Shown: positions 42,581 through 50,658 of the stretch, one piece after another
Layout: each line of letters begins with the position of its first letter
Numbering within the stretch: position 1 is the stretch's first letter
NCBI GenBank assembly: GCA_046350355.1
Contig: JAXMAN010000001.1
Span: 434,001 to 498,000, forward strand
Direction: 5' to 3'
Source: UBA966 sp046350355
Lineage (GTDB): Bacteria; Planctomycetota; Phycisphaerae; Phycisphaerales; SM1A02
DNA length: 64,000 nucleotides
Notes under the pieces: generated by a model
The model's database searches: none
What the model was told of the DNA's origin: nothing
Seen by the model: the letters and a program-made list of their open reading frames with translations, nothing else
Made by a program: the position numbers and the translations under genes

Positions 42581-45344
42581 TCCGCTTGGTCTCGGTGGGC
42601 TTGCCGTCGAGCCCCGGCACCTGCGCGGCCAGCTCCGCACCCAGCAGCATCCGCAGCCGGCGCACGGTGCGCGAGTTCAGCTCCGCGCGCTCGAAGCGCA
42701 GCGCGCTGTAGCCGGCGCTGTTGAAGCTCACCTGGAAGTTCGGCTCGGGATGGGTGGCCTCGCCCGCCTGCTGCGCGACGCGCATCGTCGCCAGGCGCGT
42801 GGAGAGTGCCTGGTGAAGCCGGAAATGCTCGGTGCGGAGCGCCTCGATCTGGCGCTTCTTCTCGGGGCTGAGTCCCGGGAGCGCGAGCGCGGCGTCGAGC
42901 TTGGGCATCGCGTCGCGCGTGTCCTGGTACGCCTGCGGCGCGGCGGCGCGCAGCCACGCGGCGGTGAGCAGCGCCTGTCCCTCGGGGGAGACCGCGGCGA
43001 GCAGCGCATCGCGCCCCGCGACAAGCTGCAGGATCGGCGCGTTGAGCGCGGCGCGCACGGCGGTCGCGGTCTTGGTCGATTCGGCGTCCTCGGGGCCGCC
43101 GGAGATCGTGATCGACTCGCCGACCTGCGTGTCGGGCGCCGCGGCCGGCGCCTCCTTGTTGCGCCGCTCCTGCGCGCGCATCGACTCCATCGCCTGACGC
43201 ATGCTCGCGCGCTCGTGCAGGAGCATCTCGACGCTCTTGCTGCGCAGCGTGCCGCGCGCGGATTCCAGCGCCGCGACCGCGGCGGGCGACCACGCGTCGA
43301 AGGCGGCCGTCGCCGCGGCGGCGTCCGCCTGGGCGAGCCCCGCATCGCGCAGCACCGCGAGCAGCGCGACGCCGCGCAGCGCGCGCCCGACCGAATCGGA
43401 GGAGGGCGCCACCGGGTAGCGCAGGTCGCGCAACCGGTGGCGCGCGCGCTCCTGCTGGACGCGCGCGATCGTCGGCTTGTCGGCGTTGGCCGCCGCGCCC
43501 GCGGCGGCGATGAAGGCGTCGTCCGCCTCCGCGAGCGCCTGGTACGCGGCGTCGAGCTTTCCGATGCCGGCGCGCAGCGAGTCCGGCGTCGTCTCGTCGG
43601 CCTGCCCCTGCGCGTATTCGAACTTGATCGCGGAACCCTTGAGCGCCGCGCGGACCGCCTCGCCCTGCACGCGGTCGATCTCGCCCGCGCGCGCCGTGTA
43701 GTCCTCGTAGAGCTGCCGGTACGCGGGGTTGTCCTCCGCGGTGCCGAGCCAGCCCGCGATCGTCGCCGACTCCGTGCGCGAGATCGGCGTGGGGAGGCGG
43801 CCGCCCGCGATCTCGACCACGCCGTCGCCGGTCTGGAAGACGAAGCCGCCGTCCATGGGCCCGCCGAGGCCGTCGCCGAAGAGGTCGCCCATGAGCATGG
43901 GCACGCCGTCGGGGCCGACCGCGATGCCGAAGGCGCCGCCCATCTCGCCGTCGCCGTCGAAGACCATCGTCTCCATCTCGCCGTCGGCGCTCTGCATGAC
44001 GATCATCGCGCGGGCCTGGAAGCCGTCGCCGTCGCCGCCGCCGCCGCCACCGTTGCCGCCCGCGCCCTCCGCCTGCGGGTCGGCCGGCAGCGTGATCGCG
44101 CCGAGGCGCTGTTCCGGGCCCTCCGGCTCCTTCGCCTGCTCGAGGTAGAAGTCGCGGCGCGAGGGATCGACGGAGGCAAGCGCGCGGAAGGCGTCGCGGT
44201 TGATCGCGGCGCGCTCCTGGCGCAGCTCGCGAAGCTGCGCGCGCGCCTTCGAGACCTCCTCGCCGCCCGGCGCGTGCAGGCCGCCCGCGCGGCGCAGCAC
44301 ATCCTCGCACCGGGTCATCTTCATCGAAACGGGCCACCAGCGGCGCAGCCACGTCGCGCACGCCTCGTTCACGGCCTGGCGCGCGGCATCGTCGGGCGCG
44401 CGCGCGGCGAGCTGGCGGAAGACGGTGCGCGGCGAGCCACCGTCCATCGCGCAGCGCGGCCAGATGCGGCCGAAGGCCTCGGTGCGCAGCGCATCGCCCT
44501 CGACCAGTCCGACCGCGGGCTCGAGCGCCGCAAGCCCGTCGCGGTGCGCGTCGGAGAGCTGGTCGAGCACGTCGTTGTAGGGACCGCTGACCGCCTGGCG
44601 CGCGGCGATGTCGTCGGAGCGGATCTCGACGATCCCCGGCGCCGTCGGCTCGGGCTTTGGCTTGCCGGAGGCCTCGCGCGCGGCGGCCTGCTTCGCGGGC
44701 AGCGCGAGCGACTCGTCCGCCAGGCGCACGAAGAGCGCGGCGAGGCGCTGGCGGTACGCGGCGAGCGCCTGCTCCGCGGCGCGGCGCCGCTCGGCGGAGA
44801 GCTTCGCGCCCGCGAGCGAGCGCTCGAGGTCGTGCTTGGCGACGGGCGTCTGCCCCTCGACGCCCATGAGCGCGCGCAGGAGGCGGCGCTGGCACGCCAG
44901 CCGCTCGCGCTCGAGCGCGTCCTTCTGCTCCGGACGCGCGACGGCGGCGAGCCCGTCGAAGAAGGCCTGCGTCGTGGCCATGACGCTCGCGAGCTGCGAG
45001 CGCCGGCGCTGCTCGCGCTCGACGAGCGTGCGGCGGTCGTCGGGCTCGGGGGTGGGCAGCCCCGTCTCCGCGCTGGGCGGGAGCGCGCACGCCTCGAACA
45101 TCCGCACCTGCGCGTCGTCGAAGAGCGCGCCCGCGAGGTCGCGCTGCGCCTCGTCGAAGCCGACCGCGGCGACGAGCGCGTCGAAGTCGCGGCTGGCCAT
45201 CACCGGCGGCAGGTCCGCGCCGCCGAAGGTGAGCTGCGCATGCGCGGCGGGCGCGCCCAGCAGCATTCCGCCCGCGAGCGCGGCGCCGGCGAGGAGGGAG
45301 CGCCGGCGGTGCGGACGCAGGGTGGTGGCGGGGCGGTGGCGCAT
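42552..45344 (-). CDS. Large exported protein of unknown function (930 aa)
   Basis: No family recognised. The N-terminus RPHRRRSLLAGAALAGGMLL, ending GAPAAHAQ, is a signal peptide with a twin-arginine-like start. The protein is strongly alpha-helical with many Ala/Arg/Glu heptads (ERRRAAEQALAAYRQRLAAL, REQ-type stretches) before and after a central Gly/Asp-rich insert (GGNGGGGGGDGDGF, about residues 425-440) followed by a beta-rich acidic segment (SADGEMETMVFDGDGEMGG). The C-terminal part LSPEKKRQIEALRTEHFRLH is coiled-coil-like. It lies 22 nt upstream of nothing on its strand but directly downstream of the hydrolase gene, suggesting an operon with it. Confidence 0.65.
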   Translation of the reverse strand: MRHRPATTLRPHRRRSLLAGAALAGGMLLGAPAAHAQLTFGGADLPPVMASRDFDALVAAVGFDEAQRDLAGALFDDAQVRMFEACALPPSAETGLPTPEPDDRRTLVEREQRRRSQLASVMATTQAFFDGLAAVARPEQKDALERERLACQRRLLRALMGVEGQTPVAKHDLERSLAGAKLSAERRRAAEQALAAYRQRLAALFVRLADESLALPAKQAAAREASGKPKPEPTAPGIVEIRSDDIAARQAVSGPYNDVLDQLSDAHRDGLAALEPAVGLVEGDALRTEAFGRIWPRCAMDGGSPRTVFRQLAARAPDDAARQAVNEACATWLRRWWPVSMKMTRCEDVLRRAGGLHAPGGEEVSKARAQLRELRQERAAINRDAFRALASVDPSRRDFYLEQAKEPEGPEQRLGAITLPADPQAEGAGGNGGGGGGDGDGFQARAMIVMQSADGEMETMVFDGDGEMGGAFGIAVGPDGVPMLMGDLFGDGLGGPMDGGFVFQTGDGVVEIAGGRLPTPISRTESATIAGWLGTAEDNPAYRQLYEDYTARAGEIDRVQGEAVRAALKGSAIKFEYAQGQADETTPDSLRAGIGKLDAAYQALAEADDAFIAAAGAAANADKPTIARVQQERARHRLRDLRYPVAPSSDSVGRALRGVALLAVLRDAGLAQADAAAATAAFDAWSPAAVAALESARGTLRSKSVEMLLHERASMRQAMESMRAQERRNKEAPAAAPDTQVGESITISGGPEDAESTKTATAVRAALNAPILQLVAGRDALLAAVSPEGQALLTAAWLRAAAPQAYQDTRDAMPKLDAALALPGLSPEKKRQIEALRTEHFRLHQALSTRLATMRVAQQAGEATHPEPNFQVSFNSAGYSALRFERAELNSRTVRRLRMLLGAELAAQVPGLDGKPTETKRITIGDAASP

Positions 45345-45365
45345 GGTGGCTCCTTCGGGTCGGGG

Positions 45366-47021
45366 TCAGTCGAGCTTCTTCTCGGCCAGGTACTGGCGCA
45401 TCTCGCGCTGCCAGCGCAGCATGCTGCTGGCGGCGACGGCGTCGTGCGTCTCGTCGGGGACGATCTCGATGTAGCCGGAACCGCTGGGAAGCGGCGTGCC
45501 GGCGGCGGCCTGCTGCTGCGCGATCTCCTCCATCGTCCCGCGCAGCCGGGCGACGGCGCGGTCGAGGTAGAAGTTGTCCGCACCGCCGCAGAGCAGGCGC
45601 ACGCGCTCGCGCATCAGGCGGCCGTCGCGCGCGGGGTTCGCGCGCAGGCGGCGCGCGATGTCGTAGCGGGACCAGTCGTTCTCGACGACGCCGTGGTCGA
45701 TCGCGCCGGTCAGGTTGTCGAACATCGGGCGCGGCAGGCGCGTCTGCGGATCGACGGCGCTCCACATCGCGGCCCACGCGTCCCACTGCTCGCCGCTGTC
45801 GCGGGCGGGGCCGAGCACGCGCTCCATCGCGGCCTCCTGGCGCACGGTCATGCGCACCTTCTCGAAGCGCTCCGCCAGCGGCGTGCGGAAGGAGGGGATC
45901 TCCTTGCCGTCGGCGTCGCTGAAGAGGCTCGGGTCGCGGTAGAGGTCGCTGCACTGGAAGGCGCTGAAGTCGACGGGGTCCGGCGAGCTCGCGAAGCACG
46001 CGCCGAAGGTCTCGGGATGCGTGAGCTGCAGCCAGAGCGCGCTCCAGCCGCCGCTGCTGTGGCCGGTGACGATGCGCGCGTCCGCGCGCGCGATGAGCCG
46101 GAAGTTGCGCTCGAGCTCGGGGATGAGCTCCTCGATGAGCGCCTTGCCGCGCGGGCCGTTGGCGGCGCTGTCGACGAAGCCGTGGTGCCCCAGCGGCGCG
46201 TCCGGGTCCAGCACGATCCAGACCGCCTGCGGGACGACCTGCTCGCTGCCGGGCGTGGCCAGCATGCGCGCGCGCTCCGCCGCGCCGAGGTGGTTGCCGC
46301 CGAAGCCGGGAATCACGTAGATCGCGGGGAACATGCGCCGGCGGTGGTTCGGGTCGGCCCAGCCCGGCGGCAGCGCGACGCCCGCGCGCAGGAAGACATC
46401 GTGCCCCGCGGCGCGGCTGAGGAGCGCGCTCTTCATCTCGAAGAAGCGCAGGTTTGGCGCGGTGGGAAGCGTCTCGGCGGGGATCGCGGCGTTGAGCTCG
46501 AGCGTCGCGGCGTCGGCGCGGCCGCGGCGGAACTCCACGACCTGCTCGCCGCTCACCAGGTTGCCCGCGCTGACGTGCCCACGGCCGCGGTCGTCGCGGT
46601 CGAAGAGCGCCTGCACGCGGTAGCGGCCCTCGAGCTCGTCGAGCGGGCACGGGAAGGCGACGGCGTCGGGGCCGAAGACCACCGGCGCGTCGGGCGCCAG
46701 GCGGTCGACCGCGACGGAATACATCGGCTGCGGGTCGTCGAAGAAGGGCGCGTCGAGGGGGCGCCGGCCGTCCCGGCTCCCCTCCGCGAGCAGGAAGAGG
46801 AGCATCCGGCCGCCGGTGCGTCCGTCCTGGAGGAGCGCGCGGCCCGCGGCGGGGAGGAGGACGCGGACCGCGTCGTTGGCGGGCTTCTTCGGGGCGGCCT
46901 CGCCTGCGGGTGCCTGTGCCGGCGCCTGCGCCGGTGCCGGAGCGGGCGTGGCGCGCGGCGGCGCCGCCGCGGGAGGCGCGGGCGTCACTTGGAGCAGGAG
47001 CGTCGTCGCGAGCCAGAGCAT
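45366..47021 (-). CDS. Exported alpha/beta-hydrolase of the esterase D type
   Basis: A 551-residue protein: signal (MLWLATTLLLQV), an Ala/Pro-rich linker (APAPAQAPAQAPAG), a beta-sandwich-like N-terminal domain (about residues 70-220) and an esterase domain. The catalytic Ser is in IVTGHSSGGWSALWLQ, with HPETFGACFASSPDPVDF after it; the acid is likely in RLLCGGADNFYLD and the His in PDETHDAVAAS. This order suits the Esterase/Fes-EstD family, which hydrolyse small esters, siderophores or glycan acetyl groups; the substrate is unknown. Its ATG at 47021 is only 23 nt from the divergent lipoprotein start. It is probably cotranscribed with the 930-aa gene downstream (21-nt gap). Confidence 0.78.
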   Translation of the reverse strand: MLWLATTLLLQVTPAPPAAAPPRATPAPAPAQAPAQAPAGEAAPKKPANDAVRVLLPAAGRALLQDGRTGGRMLLFLLAEGSRDGRRPLDAPFFDDPQPMYSVAVDRLAPDAPVVFGPDAVAFPCPLDELEGRYRVQALFDRDDRGRGHVSAGNLVSGEQVVEFRRGRADAATLELNAAIPAETLPTAPNLRFFEMKSALLSRAAGHDVFLRAGVALPPGWADPNHRRRMFPAIYVIPGFGGNHLGAAERARMLATPGSEQVVPQAVWIVLDPDAPLGHHGFVDSAANGPRGKALIEELIPELERNFRLIARADARIVTGHSSGGWSALWLQLTHPETFGACFASSPDPVDFSAFQCSDLYRDPSLFSDADGKEIPSFRTPLAERFEKVRMTVRQEAAMERVLGPARDSGEQWDAWAAMWSAVDPQTRLPRPMFDNLTGAIDHGVVENDWSRYDIARRLRANPARDGRLMRERVRLLCGGADNFYLDRAVARLRGTMEEIAQQQAAAGTPLPSGSGYIEIVPDETHDAVAASSMLRWQREMRQYLAEKKLD

Positions 47022-47027
47022 CGGGTC

Positions 47028-47033
47028 ATCGTA
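47028..47033 (-). promoter_or_regulatory. Putative -10 box (TACGAT) of the hydrolase gene
   Basis: Minus-strand TANNNT 6 nt before the ATG at 47021; overlaps by two bases the plus-strand box of the divergent gene. Confidence 0.45.
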
Positions 47034-47037
47034 GAAT
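47032..47037 (+). promoter_or_regulatory. Putative -10 box (TAGAAT) of the DUF4097-like lipoprotein gene
   Basis: Plus-strand TANNNT 7 nt before the ATG at 47045; overlaps the divergent -10 box. Confidence 0.45.
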
Positions 47038-47044
47038 CCCGCGG

Positions 47045-47950
47045 ATGCCCACTCGTACCGACGCATCGCTCCGCGCGCTGCACTTCTACGGCCCGCGCGC
47101 GCGTCCGGTTCGCGTCCGGTCCGCCGCGGCGGCGCGGATCGCGGGCGTCCTGCTGCTGCTGGCCGCCGGCTGCGCGGGCAACAGCTCGGTCGAGCGCGGC
47201 CTGGACCGCGCCGGCGGGGGCATTTCCTACGCCTTCGACGGGGCCCGCACCGAGTCGCGCACCTTCGCGGTGGCGCTCGACGGCATCGTCGACGTGGATG
47301 TGCAGACCTTCGGCGGCGACGTGGTCCTTCGCTCCGGCCACGGCCCCGCGGGAACGGCCTCGATCGAGGCGACCGTCGCCGCCCGCCACGGCGGCAACCG
47401 CACGAAGGAGGCGGACGCCGCGCTCGGCACCGTCGAGCTGACCGCGCAGCTTCGCCGCGGGGGCGACGTCCCCACGCTGGAGGTCCGCGCGACGACGACG
47501 AGCGCCGAGCCCTGGCTCCTGCGCACCGACATCGACGTCACCCTTCCGGAGATGCGCCGCGTGCGCGTGCACACGCGCTCGGGCAAGGTGCATGTCTACG
47601 AGAACCGCGGCGGCGTGCTCGTCGAGACCACCGACGGCGACATCCGCGTCCTCACGCCGTGGGCGATCACCGAGGATGTCACGCTCGTGACCAAGGGCAA
47701 GGACATCGTCTTCCGCGCCTACACCGGCACCTGCGGCACCGTCGACATCGACTGCGTCAACGGCGAGGTCCTCTCGCGCGTCGAGGCCGGCGACTGGCGC
47801 ATCGTCGACTCCCGCAACGACCACGACACGCTCCACGCGACGCTGGGCACCTGCAACAACACGCTGCGCATGCGCAACGTGGACGCGAAGGTGATATTCA
47901 GCGTCGTGAAGAAGCCGATGGAGTACGGCACCTTCTTCGTCAGCCCCTGA
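47045..47950 (+). CDS. DUF4097-like beta-helix lipoprotein
   Basis: A 301-residue predicted lipoprotein. After a basic N-terminus (RALHFYGPRARPVRVRSAAA) comes a hydrophobic stretch ending LLAAGC. The rest is a run of short repeating beta strands, VDVDVQTFGGDVVLRSG, VRVHTRSGKVHVYENRG, VLVETTDGDIRVLTP, VTLVTKGKDIVFRA, VDIDCVNGEVLSRVEAG, the ladder pattern of DUF4097 (putative adhesin) proteins. Function is unknown; a role at the cell envelope is likely. It precedes dapL on the same strand (79 nt). Confidence 0.72.
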   Translation: MPTRTDASLRALHFYGPRARPVRVRSAAAARIAGVLLLLAAGCAGNSSVERGLDRAGGGISYAFDGARTESRTFAVALDGIVDVDVQTFGGDVVLRSGHGPAGTASIEATVAARHGGNRTKEADAALGTVELTAQLRRGGDVPTLEVRATTTSAEPWLLRTDIDVTLPEMRRVRVHTRSGKVHVYENRGGVLVETTDGDIRVLTPWAITEDVTLVTKGKDIVFRAYTGTCGTVDIDCVNGEVLSRVEAGDWRIVDSRNDHDTLHATLGTCNNTLRMRNVDAKVIFSVVKKPMEYGTFFVSP

Positions 47951-48029
47951 TCCCGCGCGGGCGCGCTGCGCCGGCGGCCGCCACCGGCCCCGGGCGCGGT
48001 CGCCCCGCCGCCATTCCCACGGAGTTCCC

Positions 48030-49307
48030 ATGGCACTCGTCAACGACCACTACCTGAAGCTGACCGCGGGCTACCTCTTTCCCGAGATCGGCCGCCGCGT
48101 CGCCGCCTTCGAGCAGGCCAATCCCACGCTCGCGCCGCGCGTGATCCGCTGCGGCATCGGCGACGTCACCGAGCCGCTGCCCGCCGCCGCGATCGCCGCG
48201 ATGCACGCCGCCGTCGACGAGCTCGGCCGCCGCGAGACCTTCCGCGGCTACGGCCCCGCCACCGGCTACGACTTCGTGCGCGAGGCGATCGTCGCCGGCG
48301 ACTTCCGCGCGCGCGGCATCGACATCGAGGCGGACGAGATCTTCCTCTCCGACGGCAGCAAGCCCGACGCGAGCGCTTTCCTGGAGATCCTCGCCAGCGG
48401 CGCGCCGCAGCAGGGCGGCAACCGCATCGCGGTCTGCGATCCCGTCTACCCCGTCTACGTCGACACCAACGTGATGCAGGGCAACACCGGCGCCGCGCTC
48501 GCCGGCGGCGGCTACGAGGGGCTCGTCTACCTCCCCGGCACGCCGGAGAACGGCTTCGTCCCCGCGGTGCCGACGCAGCGCGTCGACGTCGTCTACCTGT
48601 GCTTCCCCAACAACCCGACGGGCGCCGCGATCACGCGCGCGCAGCTCGCGGCGTGGGTCGAGTACGCGCTCGCCAACGACACGCTCATCATCTACGACGC
48701 CGCCTACGAGGCGTACATCCGCGATCCGCAGCTTCCGCGCTCGATCTTCGAGATCCCGCAGGCGGACCGCTGCGCCGTCGAGTTCCGCAGCTTCTCCAAG
48801 AACGGCGGCTTCACGGGCGTGCGCGCGGGCTACACCGTCGTGCCCAAGACCGTCGAGGGACGCACGCGCACGGGCGAGCGCGTCCCGCTGCACCGCCTCT
48901 GGAGCCGGCGCTGGAGCACCTGCAGCAACGGCGTGAGCTGGCCGGTGCAGGCCGCGGTCGCCGCGCTCTACTCGCCGCAGGGGCGCGCGCAGATGGACGC
49001 GCTCATCGGCTTCTACATGGAGAACGCGCGCATCCTGCGCGAGGCGTGCGCCGCGCAGGGCCTGCGCGTCTGGGGCGGCGAGAACGCGCCCTACGTCTGG
49101 GTGAAGTGCCCCGAGGGGATGGGAAGCTGGGACGCCTTCGACGCGCTGCTGGGCCGCGCGCAGCTGGTGGTCACGCCGGGCGCCGGCTTCGGCGCGCACG
49201 GCGAGGGCTTCTTCCGCATCAGCGCCTTCAACAGCCGCGAGAACGTCGTCGAGGCGGGCCGCCGCCTGGCGGTGCTGCGCGAGGCCGCGGTCGCGGGCGC
49301 GCGCTAG
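48030..49307 (+). CDS. dapL: LL-diaminopimelate aminotransferase
   Basis: A 425-residue PLP enzyme that converts tetrahydrodipicolinate directly to LL-diaminopimelate, bypassing acylated intermediates in lysine and peptidoglycan synthesis. The N-terminus LKLTAGYLFPEIGRRVAAF and RCGIGDVTEPLPAAAI is diagnostic, with FRGYGPATGYDFVREAI, IFLSDGSKPDASAF, YLCFPNNPTGAAIT, and the PLP Lys in FRSFSKNGGFTGVRAGYTVV. GGAG lies 7 nt before the ATG. The DapL route is common in Planctomycetota. It converges on rlmE with a 4-nt overlap of the ends. Confidence 0.95.
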   Translation: MALVNDHYLKLTAGYLFPEIGRRVAAFEQANPTLAPRVIRCGIGDVTEPLPAAAIAAMHAAVDELGRRETFRGYGPATGYDFVREAIVAGDFRARGIDIEADEIFLSDGSKPDASAFLEILASGAPQQGGNRIAVCDPVYPVYVDTNVMQGNTGAALAGGGYEGLVYLPGTPENGFVPAVPTQRVDVVYLCFPNNPTGAAITRAQLAAWVEYALANDTLIIYDAAYEAYIRDPQLPRSIFEIPQADRCAVEFRSFSKNGGFTGVRAGYTVVPKTVEGRTRTGERVPLHRLWSRRWSTCSNGVSWPVQAAVAALYSPQGRAQMDALIGFYMENARILREACAAQGLRVWGGENAPYVWVKCPEGMGSWDAFDALLGRAQLVVTPGAGFGAHGEGFFRISAFNSRENVVEAGRRLAVLREAAVAGAR

Positions 49308-49972
49308 CCCCGGTTCCAGCCCTTGCTCGGCGGGCGCTGCGGCAGCGACGGGTCGATCGGCTCGGGCTTCTCCGAGGCGGGCCCGCGGTAGCCGCGGCAG
49401 ACGATGAACATCTCCACGCTCTCCGCGCGGCTGGCGCGGGGCTTGAAGCCGCGCGCCTCGTCGAAGAGGCCCTGCGCGCGCCGCAGCAGCGCGGGGTAGT
49501 CGGCGCCCTCGTAGACCTTCATCGTCGCGTGGCCGCCGGTGCGCAGCAGGAAGGGCAGGCGGTCGAGCATCGCGTGGCAGAGCTGCACGCTGCGCGCGCT
49601 GTCGGCCATCGGGACGCCGCTGGTGTCGGGGCCCATGTCGCTCACGACGACGTCGAAGAGCTTGCCGCGCGCGGCGGGGGGCAGGTCCTCGCGCACGAGC
49701 TCCAGGATGTCGCCCTGCATCGGATGCACGTGGCCCGCCAGCCCGCGGCGGTCGATGGCCTTGAGGTCGACGCCGACGACGAGCCCCGCCTCGCCGACGC
49801 GCCGCGCCGCGACCTGCATCCAGCTCCCCGGCGCCGCGCCGAGGTCGAGCACGCGCGCGCCCGGGCGCATGATGTGGAAGCGCTCGTCGATCTCGAGGAG
49901 CTTGTACGCGCTGCGCGCGCGGTAGCCCTCCTCCTTCGCGAGGCGGAAGAAATGGTCCTGGACTTCCTTCAA
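49304..49972 (-). CDS. rlmE: 23S rRNA (uridine 2'-O) methyltransferase, RlmE/FtsJ family
   Basis: A 222-residue FtsJ-fold methyltransferase that modifies the ribosomal A-loop. It contains YRARSAYKLLEIDERF (catalytic Lys), the SAM motif VLDLGAAPGSWMQVAARRVG, the catalytic Asp in VVSDMGPDTSG, Lys in HATMKVYEG and a C-terminal SRAESVEMFIVCRGY containing the last residue of the K-D-K-E tetrad. The start is TTG at 49972 (MKEVQDHFFRLAKEEGYRAR); family alignments begin around this point. It lies 7 nt downstream of the other methyltransferase gene, so the two form an operon. Confidence 0.92.
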   Translation of the reverse strand: MKEVQDHFFRLAKEEGYRARSAYKLLEIDERFHIMRPGARVLDLGAAPGSWMQVAARRVGEAGLVVGVDLKAIDRRGLAGHVHPMQGDILELVREDLPPAARGKLFDVVVSDMGPDTSGVPMADSARSVQLCHAMLDRLPFLLRTGGHATMKVYEGADYPALLRRAQGLFDEARGFKPRASRAESVEMFIVCRGYRGPASEKPEPIDPSLPQRPPSKGWNRG

Positions 49973-49979
49973 CGCGCGC

Positions 49980-50603
49980 TCACCGCTTGGTCAGCCGGTG
50001 CACTTCGGCCGGCGGGAGGTTCGGGAGCACGATCTGCCGGACGCCGCCGTGGCGCGCACGCAGGTCCGACTCGAAGCGCGCGATGGCGCGCAGGTTGGCG
50101 CGGCCGTCGCGGTCGGCGACGGTGGACTTCACCGCCTTCGCGCCGGCGTAGCCGAAGTAGGAGAACTGGCCCGCCGGCTTGAGCAGGTCCATGAGTCGGC
50201 CCATGATCAGCTCGACGAGCGCCTTGTCGAAGTTGTTGAAGGGGAGCCCGCAGATGACGAAGTCGTAGCTGTCGCGCTGCAGCGGCACATCCTGCACGGC
50301 GCCCTGGTGCAGCGTGACGCGCACGCCGGGATGGCGCTCGCGCCAGGGAGCCAGGATCTTGCGCTCGAGGTCGCGGCTGAAGACGGGGCTGAGCTCGACG
50401 AGGTCGAACTCGTCGCCGCGGTGCATCGAGCGCAGGATCTCGCGCGTCACCGGACCGGTGCCGGGGCCGACCTCCAGGACGCGCTTGGGACCCTTGGCGG
50501 CGCGCAGTCCCTTGGAGAGGGCGCGCGCCAACGCCGGCGAGCTCGGGCAGACCGTGCCGACGGTCTTCATGTTGCGGAGTGCGACAGTGACGAACTGGAG
50601 CAT
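49980..50603 (-). CDS. Phospholipid/ornithine-lipid N-methyltransferase-like protein
   Basis: A 207-residue SAM-dependent methyltransferase. The N-terminus LRNMKTVGTVCPSSPALARA is the PSS-containing motif of PmtA/OlsG-type lipid N-methyltransferases. SAM motif I is RVLEVGPGTGPVTREIL, and ICGLPFNNF is the motif IV equivalent. Planctomycetes make methylated ornithine lipids, so a lipid headgroup is a plausible acceptor, but rRNA adenine dimethylase-like chemistry is an alternative because the fold is shared. A TATCCT box (50631-50636) lies 27 nt before the ATG. Confidence 0.7.
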   Translation of the reverse strand: MLQFVTVALRNMKTVGTVCPSSPALARALSKGLRAAKGPKRVLEVGPGTGPVTREILRSMHRGDEFDLVELSPVFSRDLERKILAPWRERHPGVRVTLHQGAVQDVPLQRDSYDFVICGLPFNNFDKALVELIMGRLMDLLKPAGQFSYFGYAGAKAVKSTVADRDGRANLRAIARFESDLRARHGGVRQIVLPNLPPAEVHRLTKR

Positions 50604-50658
50604 CGGGAGCCCGTGGCGCGGTGGGGGGTCAGGATACCGGAGCGTTGCGGCGCTCCCG

